Source: Schleiferiaceae bacterium (GTDB lineage: Bacteria; Bacteroidota; Bacteroidia; Flavobacteriales; Schleiferiaceae). From it: a stretch of 46,508 nt of DNA. Made by a program: the position numbers and the translations under genes. The notes under the pieces are model-generated. The model had not been told where the DNA came from. It made no database searches and was given only the letters and a program-made list of their open reading frames with translations. Of this stretch, positions 1 through 7,331 are shown piece after piece (position 1 is the first letter of the stretch; every line of letters begins with the position of its first letter). The DNA lies in contig JAGYIN010000007.1 in assembly GCA_018402665.1 (NCBI GenBank), positions 1 to 46,508 of the forward strand, given 5' to 3'.

Positions 1-1051
1 AAAACTTCATGGTTCCGGCATCATTCCATTCTGATACGGCGTAAACATCATAATCAGAACAAGATGTCAAACCACCAAGTGCAAAAGTGTACGTTGTATT
101 GGCACTAGTTGTCGCACTTCCATCATCAACTAGAGTTACGGTGCCATAGTCAACACCTGCTTTAATTTGCGCTTCCGTTGGCGCAGTTGATCCCGCCGGA
201 ACAACTACATAGTAGGACGTAGCATTCTCTGAAAATTTGTAATCAAAATCAGCTGTCGTTTCCGTAATATTGTCAACTGCACTTGAGGATAACTGTGTCG
301 CATAAGCTAAGGCCGCAGGGATTACCTCTTGAACCCAAATACCACTGTAAGCAGAACAAGGCGATGAAATACTTGGATTCAAACCAGTGTTAAAATAGTC
401 ATATCCCAAAAAAATCACATAGCCAGAACCGTACTGAATAACCGCCACAACAGCATTAGCATCTGTACCATACATGGTGGTAAAGTTCGGAACAGAATTT
501 TTGTTAATGGCATCTGTAGCACTCAAATTAGGCAAACTAGTACCTGACACGGCATCGAAAGGGGTTCCAGCTGTATTTGCGGTTACTTTTGCCCAAGAAG
601 AGCCCGTTGCCCCAGACAGGTTCCATCCGAAAATTTGGTTCAAAAAATCATGATCGTTATTACCATAAGTACCCGTCTGAACAATAACTCCACCATCATC
701 AACAAAATCATGAAGTATAGTTTTTGCCGCATTAGGCAGGAATGACGTCAAATTAGGATTGCCCGATTCCATATCTGTCATGAAGAAAAACTGGGCGTTA
801 TCCAATGCCGTCTGAAGAGCCGAAGTGTTAGTGAAATTAACAATAGCCGTACCATCAACAGTGTAGCCTGGGATAGCGTTTATAATTTCAATTAGGTTTT
901 CATTTTCATTTGAACAAGAACCAACTGTTCCGTTCAAGCCTGGTTGATTGAAAACTGTGACAACCACATTTGATTGTCCTAGCAACTGTCCGCTTAATAG
1001 TACAAGGACTAAAATCCCCTTTAAAAAGTGCTTAAGGTTAATCTTTCTCAT
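1..1051 (-). CDS. Secreted multidomain protein, 3' end cut by window edge
   Basis: An open frame runs on the minus strand from ATG at 1051-1049 to the window edge, about 350 codons with no stop, so this is the N-terminal part of a larger protein. The first 25 residues form a signal peptide (MRKINLKH, then a leucine/valine-rich core ending near LLGQSN). Residues from about 28 to 245 look like a class-I-glutamine-amidotransferase-like or ThuA-like fold (FFMTDMESGNPN, DDGGVIVQTG, GYVIFLGYDYF). Residues from about 265 on resemble a fibronectin-III-like surface repeat (YYVVVPAGS, APTEAQIKAGVDYG). The start codon overlaps the stop of the upstream small gene (ATGA), so the two are probably translated together. 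Surface or type IX secreted protein is an inference; the C-terminal sorting domain would lie outside the window. Confidence 0.8.
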   Translation of the reverse strand, partial: MRKINLKHFLKGILVLVLLSGQLLGQSNVVVTVFNQPGLNGTVGSCSNENENLIEIINAIPGYTVDGTAIVNFTNTSALQTALDNAQFFFMTDMESGNPNLTSFLPNAAKTILHDFVDDGGVIVQTGTYGNNDHDFLNQIFGWNLSGATGSSWAKVTANTAGTPFDAVSGTSLPNLSATDAINKNSVPNFTTMYGTDANAVVAVIQYGSGYVIFLGYDYFNTGLNPSISSPCSAYSGIWVQEVIPAALAYATQLSSSAVDNITETTADFDYKFSENATSYYVVVPAGSTAPTEAQIKAGVDYGTVTLVDDGSATTSANTTYTFALGGLTSCSDYDVYAVSEWNDAGTMKF

Positions 1052-1443
1052 TCCTCAATGATTTTAACGGTTATATTCAAATCCTCTATGCTTGGGACAA
1101 AATCGTCTTGATTGGGGTTATATGCGAAAAGTCTTATGCCTTCCTTCGAGCACTCACTTGATTGTATTTCGTTTGGCATAATGTGCCTTGACGTTATCAG
1201 TCTGTTTTCAGAAGATGCACCCTCAAATATCTGAATCATGTAACTTTTAGATTCACTTTCATTCTCTACTGTTAACAGGTAAAACCCTAAATCAAGGCCG
1301 TTCACGTCACATAGAGAATAAGAATAGGAGATAGATACATCACCTTTATCTATCAAGACACCATTTGAGGAATCTTGTGCGAAAACATTTAAAGTGGAAG
1401 CCACCCAAATGATCAAACTAAGTTTGAGTCCATTCAATTTCAT
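1048..1443 (-). CDS. Small secreted hypothetical protein
   Basis: 131 codons, not recognised. Residues 1-22 are a typical signal peptide (hydrophobic core LSLIIWVASTLNVFA, cleavage before QDSS). The mature part of about 109 residues is acidic and beta-rich in appearance, with two cysteines (SLCDVNG and SSECSKEG) that could form a disulfide in the periplasm or outside the cell. Its stop overlaps the start of the downstream large secreted protein by ATGA, so it is probably the first gene of a two-gene unit and may work with that partner. It lies divergently from the LuxR-type regulator across a 301-bp gap. Real gene status rests on the signal peptide and the tight junction. Confidence 0.7.
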   Translation of the reverse strand: MKLNGLKLSLIIWVASTLNVFAQDSSNGVLIDKGDVSISYSYSLCDVNGLDLGFYLLTVENESESKSYMIQIFEGASSENRLITSRHIMPNEIQSSECSKEGIRLFAYNPNQDDFVPSIEDLNITVKIIEE

Positions 1444-1744
1444 TAAAATACCTTTTTTGGTTTGACTTTAATCAAGTTCTAAAACATTTTATCTTATGAC
1501 AAATTTAGGCACCTTTAGACCCAATACACTTTAACTCATAGAAGTTGATCGGTAATAAACAATAAGAATTGCTCTAGCTAATATGCCTATTGTGCAAACG
1601 GTAGGTTTGTTATGAGTCATCTAGCAATAAATTACATAATCATATCATTTTAAGTGTATTATGCTTAACGTTTTTCATTAATAAAACTAGAAAAATTATC
1701 ATATATTATCATAAATTAGCCTAACAAACCATTACCCAACTCAA
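1444..1744. promoter_or_regulatory. AT-rich divergent intergenic region
   Basis: A 301-bp gap without a gene between the small secreted protein (minus) and the LuxR-type regulator (plus). It is strongly AT-rich and must hold both promoters. The motif ATTATCAT occurs twice in close succession around 1696-1712, which could be a binding site, but no clean TAnnTTTG box was found in good position for the regulator gene. No RNA gene or terminator was recognised. Confidence 0.4.
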
Positions 1745-3439
1745 ATGAGACTACGCTTTTTTTTGATCTTCATGCTGATCAGTGCGACCGCGTTTAGCCA
1801 AAACAATACTCAATACATAGATAGTCTCTCGAACGCAGTAAATGCAACAAATGGAGCGTTTAGGAAAGCACTTTCTCTGGAAAAAGCGCTGAATCAAATA
1901 GTCATAGAGGATCTAGACTTTGATCAATTCAAAGCCCAGCTGAACGTAGCCACATTTAACCCTCGAATGCTGCTGACTCTAGAAGCACAAGAGTTTCGTG
2001 TTGCCGTATTAAAAGGAAAAGAGCCTAATCGTATTGACAGCGATAGTGATTCAAATCCTTACAGAGGGTATTTCTTGGCCAATTCTCATTTCTTTTTTGG
2101 AGAAAAAGTCAAAGCGTTAAGTCTCTTTAAAAAGATAATTCCGCAATTCATAACGCTTCAAGACACGTTCTACGCAGCTAGTACTTATAATAACATAGGT
2201 ACACTGCATTATATAAATGATCACCTAGATAGCGGATTAACCAATTTTCTATTGGCCAAAGAATACACGTATTGGTTCAACGAAATGCTCGAGGCAAATA
2301 TCTTGGCTATTTCAAACGAACTGAATGACAAAGAGTTATCTGAAAATCAAATTAAAACCATTCACAACAAAAGCCCTAATACCACCAACGGCGTTTACTA
2401 TAATAACGCATATCACTTCTTTGATCAATACTATCCAGATAGACGTGATTCTTTAGTTGAAGTAATCAGTAACGTGTTCACAAAGTTAAGTGATGTTCCG
2501 GACGAATTGTACCGAGTACTCATTCGAGAAGGGTTATTATGTGATAGCATGGCATTTGAACTGTTACACATGCCCACACATGTTTATTTTGATAATGCCA
2601 TTGATGAGCTCTTAAAATCAAATATCATTAAAACGGAGGCCTTTACATATGACGTTCTAGATAGCTTGAAACGCAAATCTGGCAATGAAAAAAATATATA
2701 CAAACTTGCTATTTTCAATGAACTAGACTCCGCAAGACAATTCGACTTCATTGAACTAAATAAATTAGTTGCCTCACAACAGACCGATTCCGATCTAAGA
2801 GAGTTGAATGAATTAATAACGTCTTACAAATCGGACCTTAAGGATTCCGAAACCAATGCAAAAAAAATATTGATTATCAGCACGTTAATTATTCTGGTAA
2901 CTATACTATTGGTAACTACCTTTTATTTCCGCCAAAAAGCACGAGTGTCTAAATCATTGAACGAAGCGCTAAAGAAAAACCAAGAATTGGAACTAGCACA
3001 GGTTCAAATTGAACGAGATATGAATGAGACTCGTTCTAGAATCAAAAGTATTTCACGCGAAAGTCTTGAAAAGCTCGACGAACTTAAGAAGCTAATACAA
3101 AATTTGGATAGTGCTGAATTGAATAAAGATTTATTACAAGATCTCAACATCATTCGCATACATCAAGACGGTATTACGAGATTCAAGATTAATAGATTCT
3201 GTGAAGACCTACATTCTGAGAAATTTACACCCTTAGAAAACATCCTGTCCGCCAAAGAATTGCAAGTGCTCAAACTGATGGTTTTAGGCTTTAGATCGAA
3301 GGAAATCGCAAACCTTATTGATGTATCCCATCAATATGTAAACAACCAAAGACATAAAATTCGCTCCCTTTTACAAGATAGCGGATATGATTTCGAAGTT
3401 CTAACCGAAGAATTAAGGCTAAGTCTTTACTATCAGTAA
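1745..3439 (+). CDS. Membrane-anchored LuxR-HTH regulator with periplasmic sensor half
   Basis: 564 residues. A signal peptide (1-19) is followed by a helical TPR-like region of about 350 residues (for example NIGTLHYINDHLDSGLTNFLLAKEY), one membrane segment at about 376-395 (ILIISTLIILVTILLVT), a charged coiled coil (about 400-460) and a LuxR/GerE helix-turn-helix at about 502-545 (LSAKELQVLKLMVLGFRSKE, then IANLIDVSHQYVNNQRHKIR). The inferred topology puts the TPR half in the periplasm and the DNA-binding domain in the cytoplasm, a one-component transmembrane regulator of a kind common in Bacteroidota. No kinase or receiver domain is present. It lies divergent to the two secreted-protein genes, which are candidate targets. 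The start is the ATG directly before the signal peptide. Confidence 0.85.
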   Translation: MRLRFFLIFMLISATAFSQNNTQYIDSLSNAVNATNGAFRKALSLEKALNQIVIEDLDFDQFKAQLNVATFNPRMLLTLEAQEFRVAVLKGKEPNRIDSDSDSNPYRGYFLANSHFFFGEKVKALSLFKKIIPQFITLQDTFYAASTYNNIGTLHYINDHLDSGLTNFLLAKEYTYWFNEMLEANILAISNELNDKELSENQIKTIHNKSPNTTNGVYYNNAYHFFDQYYPDRRDSLVEVISNVFTKLSDVPDELYRVLIREGLLCDSMAFELLHMPTHVYFDNAIDELLKSNIIKTEAFTYDVLDSLKRKSGNEKNIYKLAIFNELDSARQFDFIELNKLVASQQTDSDLRELNELITSYKSDLKDSETNAKKILIISTLIILVTILLVTTFYFRQKARVSKSLNEALKKNQELELAQVQIERDMNETRSRIKSISRESLEKLDELKKLIQNLDSAELNKDLLQDLNIIRIHQDGITRFKINRFCEDLHSEKFTPLENILSAKELQVLKLMVLGFRSKEIANLIDVSHQYVNNQRHKIRSLLQDSGYDFEVLTEELRLSLYYQ

Positions 3440-3518
3440 AACCAAATCTCTAAGCGACGATTTAAAAAGTGAGCATATAAGTCACACTCTACGCCATCGC
3501 CACAATGATTGGTAAATT

Positions 3519-4859
3519 TTAACCCACCAAAGTCACCCTAACCTTCTTCTTTTTCAATCGTTGGTTATTTGTGCGTTCCATCACTCGATGGGCGATGGTG
3601 CGTTTTACTGCGACAAAAGCGCAATTTTGCTGGAGTTCAATGATTCCCAATTCGTCCTTCGTTAGTCCTCCAGTTTTAAAGAACATTCCAGCGATATCGC
3701 CTTTAGAAATTTTGTCTTGTCGTCCTCCAGTGATGTACAACGTACTCCAAGCGTCGACGTCTTTGATTTTTGCCGCACGAAGCGCTTCTAAAGATTCGGT
3801 TTCAGGATTGGCGGATTTTATAAAGTCCGGTAGACGCTTACCCTCAGTGTGAAGCACATAAGCTGCCCCCTCGGCATTCATGCGTGCTGTCCGTCCGTTG
3901 CGGTGCGTGAATTCATTGGAATGGTATGGAAGCTCGAAATGGATGATGAATTTAATCTCTGGAATATCGAGGCCGCGGGCTGCGAGATCGGTGGCTAAAA
4001 GTAATTGGCATGTGCCGTTGCGAAACTTTACTAAAGCGCGCTCACGATCCATTTGTTCCAGTCCACCATAAAAACACTCGTGTTCAATAGCATGATCAAA
4101 AAGGAAATCACTGACTTCGTGCAACGACTCCTTGAAGTTGCAAAAAATAATACCGGGCTGTCCTTTTAATGCGTCTACTGCTAAGCGTAGGGTTTCCAAT
4201 TGTTTCCCTGCAGGCGATGCAAGAGTCTTTACCGTCAACTGAGGACGGTGCTGGTTCAAATAATCGATCGTTAACGGATCGTTTAAACCTAAAAATTTAG
4301 GGATTTCCACCGCGTCCGTTGCTGAGGTTAGAACGCGTTGTTCAACCGCTCCTAAACTCCGAACAATCTCCGACATCTCGCGCTCAAAACCCACTTCGAG
4401 GGACTTGTCAAATTCATCTAAAACCAGCGTTTTGATGTGAGTTAAATCGATATCATCACGGCGAAAGCGATCAGCAATACGGCCTGGTGTTCCTATCAAT
4501 AGCGCAGGTCGGTGTTTTAAGTCTGCTTTATCCAACGCACCTGAACGGCCTCCGTAAACAGCATTAATTTTGAACCCAGAGCCCAATTTCCGTGCAACTT
4601 GCTCGATCTGCATGGCAAGCTCACGTGACGGCACCAAAACAAGCGCTTGAACTTCGGATATATTTGGATCTAATCGCTCAATAATGGGCAATAAAAAAGC
4701 CAATGTTTTTCCACTTCCTGTAGGCGATAAAACGGCAACATCATTCCCGGCATAAATGGCCTTTCTCGCCTCTGTTTGCATGGGGTTTAAGCTGGAAATA
4801 TCAAATTTTTCTAGGAAGCTTTTAAGTACTTCTTTGCGTTTAGGTTGCTCTGCTTTCAT
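3519..4859 (-). CDS. dbpA: DbpA-type DEAD-box RNA helicase
   Basis: 446 residues from the ATG at 4859; a TTG six bases upstream is possible but less likely. Helicase motifs in order: SPTGSGKT (45-52), VPSREL, TPGR (124-127), DEFD (148-151) in place of DEAD, SAT (179-181), LLATDLAARGLD, HRNGRTAR. The last 70 residues match the DbpA RNA-binding domain (ITGGRQDKISKGDIAGMF, then a basic end NNQRLKKKKVRVTLV). In characterised DbpA this domain targets the helicase to hairpin 92 of 23S rRNA during 50S assembly. It follows the DUF1456 gene by a few bases and ends the dxs-to-dbpA run, converging on the LuxR-type gene. Confidence 0.9.
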   Translation of the reverse strand: MKAEQPKRKEVLKSFLEKFDISSLNPMQTEARKAIYAGNDVAVLSPTGSGKTLAFLLPIIERLDPNISEVQALVLVPSRELAMQIEQVARKLGSGFKINAVYGGRSGALDKADLKHRPALLIGTPGRIADRFRRDDIDLTHIKTLVLDEFDKSLEVGFEREMSEIVRSLGAVEQRVLTSATDAVEIPKFLGLNDPLTIDYLNQHRPQLTVKTLASPAGKQLETLRLAVDALKGQPGIIFCNFKESLHEVSDFLFDHAIEHECFYGGLEQMDRERALVKFRNGTCQLLLATDLAARGLDIPEIKFIIHFELPYHSNEFTHRNGRTARMNAEGAAYVLHTEGKRLPDFIKSANPETESLEALRAAKIKDVDAWSTLYITGGRQDKISKGDIAGMFFKTGGLTKDELGIIELQQNCAFVAVKRTIAHRVMERTNNQRLKKKKVRVTLVG

Positions 4860-4865
4860 CTGCAA

Positions 4866-5342
4866 TTATTTAGGATGGCTCAATGAAGATTTATACTTCA
4901 ATTGAAGTCCCATTAAGAAGTTACGCAAATACTGTCCTTTTACGTAGCGGTAAGATTTGTGTGAAGGTTTTCTGAAGAATGCGCTGAGTTCGTGGGGGCT
5001 GAGCTTACGATCAACCAGTGCAAAAATCTCTAGCATATCTTCCGAGCGCATATTGAACGCGATTTTTAACTTTCGCAGAATGGTGTTATTGCTCATTTCG
5101 TCTTCAGGCACTGGTAGCGGTCCTTCTTGCGATCCTCTGCGCTGAATGATAATACCGTTCAAAAAAATGGCCAATTCTCGATCGGTCATCATAATGAATC
5201 GGTCCTCTTCCTCCGTGCCGGCCCAGCCTTTATACTGCACTTCACTCACTTCAAAGCCGGTAGCGGCGAAAAGTGCAACGACATGGTCGTAGTGGTAGCC
5301 AAACAAATACCGCAGGCGTCTGTAAATATCATTGTTGATCAT
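4866..5342 (-). CDS. DUF1456 (YehS-like) protein
   Basis: 158 residues made of two similar halves of about 70 residues, the known layout of the DUF1456/YehS family: NNDIYRRLRYLFGYHYDHVV near the N-terminus and NNTILRKLKIAFNMRSEDML in the middle, each followed by a helix ending in an aromatic or lysine-rich turn. The molecular function of the family is not established; the repeat resembles a small helical binding module. It sits between two DEAD-box helicase genes on the same strand, 46 bp after one and nearly touching dbpA, so a role near RNA or ribosome work is a context-based guess only. Confidence 0.85.
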   Translation of the reverse strand: MINNDIYRRLRYLFGYHYDHVVALFAATGFEVSEVQYKGWAGTEEEDRFIMMTDRELAIFLNGIIIQRRGSQEGPLPVPEDEMSNNTILRKLKIAFNMRSEDMLEIFALVDRKLSPHELSAFFRKPSHKSYRYVKGQYLRNFLMGLQLKYKSSLSHPK

Positions 5343-5388
5343 AAAAATGCCCTCGAATCTAGAGTTGGGTTGGCTTTTCGTACGCTGT

Positions 5389-6786
5389 TTATTCCTTTAC
5401 CTCAGGTACCGCGGGTCCTGCCGGCTTCCCCTTTTTCGGATTGGGTAGTGCATCATAAATAAGACGGTACTGTGAAGGTTCGCGCTGTTTCTTTTCACGC
5501 TTCGGCTGCTCACCGTCCCCCTTTGCGCGGGCAGGTTTGCGGTCCGATTTTTCTTCTTTCGCGCCACGCGGCTTCTCCTTCTTCGGCCCACGGTCATTTT
5601 TCCCGCCGCCTTTAGAACCGGATTTACCACGGCTCTGACCCCTCCAAGAAGGACCCTCGCCTAATTCCGTTGGGGGTTGATCTTTTTCCAATTCACGGTC
5701 GATGAGTTGCTCAATCTTTGAGAATTTGAACATATCGTCCGCACACACTAAGGTGATGGCCATTCCTTCAGTTTTTGCGCGCGCAGTACGTCCTATTCGG
5801 TGTACATAATCTTCCGCATCGCCGGGTACATCATAATTGATCACTAAATCAATTCCTTTGATGTCAATCCCTCTGGACATGACGTCCGTTGCGACCATAA
5901 TTCGGGTCTTTCCGCTACGGAAATCGCGCAATGCTTCTTCGCGGGCATCTTGCTCGTAATCGGACGAAATGCCCTGACACGAATACCCTTTCTGCAATAA
6001 CGTTCGGGCCAATTTCTCCACCTTCTTCTTCGTTGAACAGAAAATGATGATGGATTGAAAATCATCCTTATCGCCTAAAATATGACGCACCAAAGCCACC
6101 TTCTGCTCTTCATGCGCGAGGTAGACCTTCTGAGTCACACCATCCGCAGGCTTCGAAATAGCAACACTAATCTCATCCGGATCACTTAAAATTTCCTTCG
6201 CGAGCTTGCGAATCTTAGGAGCCATCGTTGCAGAGAACATTAAGCTCTGGCGCTCCGCGGGTAAGGCGTCGATTATTTTGATGATGTCGTCGTAGAAACC
6301 AATGTCCAGCATCCGGTCGGCCTCATCGAGGATCAAATGCTTTACCGTGTCGAATTTCACGTAGCCGCGTGCCATGTGCGCCATTAATCGGCCCGGAGTT
6401 GCGACAATAATATCTGCACCGCCTTTGAGTGCATCCGCTTCTGCTTCCCAGCTTACACCATCGCCACCGCCGTAAACGGGGTAACACGATGCATTCGTGA
6501 AGTAGGCAATTCCCTGAATCTGCTGATCAATTTGAATGGCCAATTCACGCGTGGGACACAAAATAAGCACCTGAACACCGTCGCTCGGCGCATCTGCAAT
6601 CTGGTTTAAAGTTGGTAGTACGAAAGCTGCCGTTTTCCCCGTTCCTGTTTGCGCACAACCGATCAGGTCTTTTCCGCTTAATATGGTGGGTATGGCTTTT
6701 ATCTGAATCTCTGTCGCCTCTTCAAAGTTCATGTAGAACAAGGCATCGAGTATGGTTTCGTTTAATTTAAATTCTGAAAATTTCAT
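5389..6786 (-). CDS. DEAD-box RNA helicase, RhlE-like, with basic tail
   Basis: 465 residues. Complete helicase core: Q-motif region FEEATEIQIKAIPTILSGKD, AQTGTGKT (45-52), CPTREL (78-82), TPGRL, DEAD (154-157), SAT, IIFCSTKKKVE, ATDVMSRGID, HRIGRTAR. After about residue 385 comes a low-complexity tail rich in Lys, Arg, Gly and Glu (KSGSKGGGKNDRGPKKEK and similar), typical of the RhlE/CsdA-like helicases of Bacteroidota that use the tail for nonspecific RNA contact. It begins 4 bp after the YceI gene and belongs to the dxs-yceI-helicase-DUF1456-dbpA run. Likely roles are ribosome assembly or RNA turnover in the cold; the exact subfamily is not settled. Confidence 0.9.
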   Translation of the reverse strand: MKFSEFKLNETILDALFYMNFEEATEIQIKAIPTILSGKDLIGCAQTGTGKTAAFVLPTLNQIADAPSDGVQVLILCPTRELAIQIDQQIQGIAYFTNASCYPVYGGGDGVSWEAEADALKGGADIIVATPGRLMAHMARGYVKFDTVKHLILDEADRMLDIGFYDDIIKIIDALPAERQSLMFSATMAPKIRKLAKEILSDPDEISVAISKPADGVTQKVYLAHEEQKVALVRHILGDKDDFQSIIIFCSTKKKVEKLARTLLQKGYSCQGISSDYEQDAREEALRDFRSGKTRIMVATDVMSRGIDIKGIDLVINYDVPGDAEDYVHRIGRTARAKTEGMAITLVCADDMFKFSKIEQLIDRELEKDQPPTELGEGPSWRGQSRGKSGSKGGGKNDRGPKKEKPRGAKEEKSDRKPARAKGDGEQPKREKKQREPSQYRLIYDALPNPKKGKPAGPAVPEVKE

Positions 6787-6790
6787 TCAA

Positions 6791-7330
6791 TTAGTTTAGG
6801 CTTAAATACGCCACCAGTTCCACTGTATTGGAAATGGCTAAAGACGAAGGGCCAGTGCCCACCGACCATTGCGTGCGGTCGATCGTAAAGGTCGCAACCC
6901 ATTCACTGTTTGTACGTTGAACGACGCGAACACTTATAGGATGTGTTTCATCCCGCAAGGTAAGGCCTCCTTGCATGTCGTAGGTAGTTTCATCACCTAT
7001 TTTCCCCACAAAATCAATTTTATCCGCTGTAAAACAAATAGTTGGGAATCGGCCCACGTCAAGATACTCTTGCTTTTCCATCACATTCTTATCCCGCGCA
7101 GTGATGGACGTTTTAAACGTGTTGGCAGGAAGGCATGCTTCGAAAGAAGTCAACATACCCGAATTCATCAACGCCTGACCTTGAACGTCTGAAAAACTTC
7201 CCTTCACCGTACTGAATACAAACTCCTTTATTTCAAAAGTAACGGTTCCGGTCAGCTGTCGCTCTGCCGATTGCGCAGCCAGTACAGAAGAAACCAGAAA
7301 AAGGGCTGAGAGTAGTAACGTTCGTATCAT
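6791..7330 (-). CDS. YceI-like secreted lipid-binding protein
   Basis: 179 residues from ATG 7330, chosen because the next 20 residues form a signal peptide (MIRTLLLSALFLVSSVLAAQ); a longer frame to 7465 would bury it and overlap dxs. The mature part has the YceI pattern: an N-terminal strand with TGTVTFEIKE, the NTFKTSITARDKNVMEKQEY turn, VGRFPTICFTADKI, GGLTLRDETHPISVRV and an ending FTIDRTQWSVG. YceI proteins are periplasmic beta-barrels that hold polyprenyl chains or fatty acids. It starts 1 bp after the dxs-like gene, an isoprenoid-pathway enzyme, so a link to isoprenoid handling is suggestive but not shown. Confidence 0.88.
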   Translation of the reverse strand: MIRTLLLSALFLVSSVLAAQSAERQLTGTVTFEIKEFVFSTVKGSFSDVQGQALMNSGMLTSFEACLPANTFKTSITARDKNVMEKQEYLDVGRFPTICFTADKIDFVGKIGDETTYDMQGGLTLRDETHPISVRVVQRTNSEWVATFTIDRTQWSVGTGPSSLAISNTVELVAYLSLN

Positions 7331-7331
7331 C

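Noticed and set aside
100-120. Sigma-54-like TGGCAC motif
   Set aside because: The TTGC half is not at the right spacing and the site lies inside a coding region; no -24/-12 promoter was found in the window although rpoN is present.
3440-3518. Terminator or small RNA between the convergent LuxR-type and dbpA genes
   Set aside because: Only 4-bp complementarities without a T-tract could be found.
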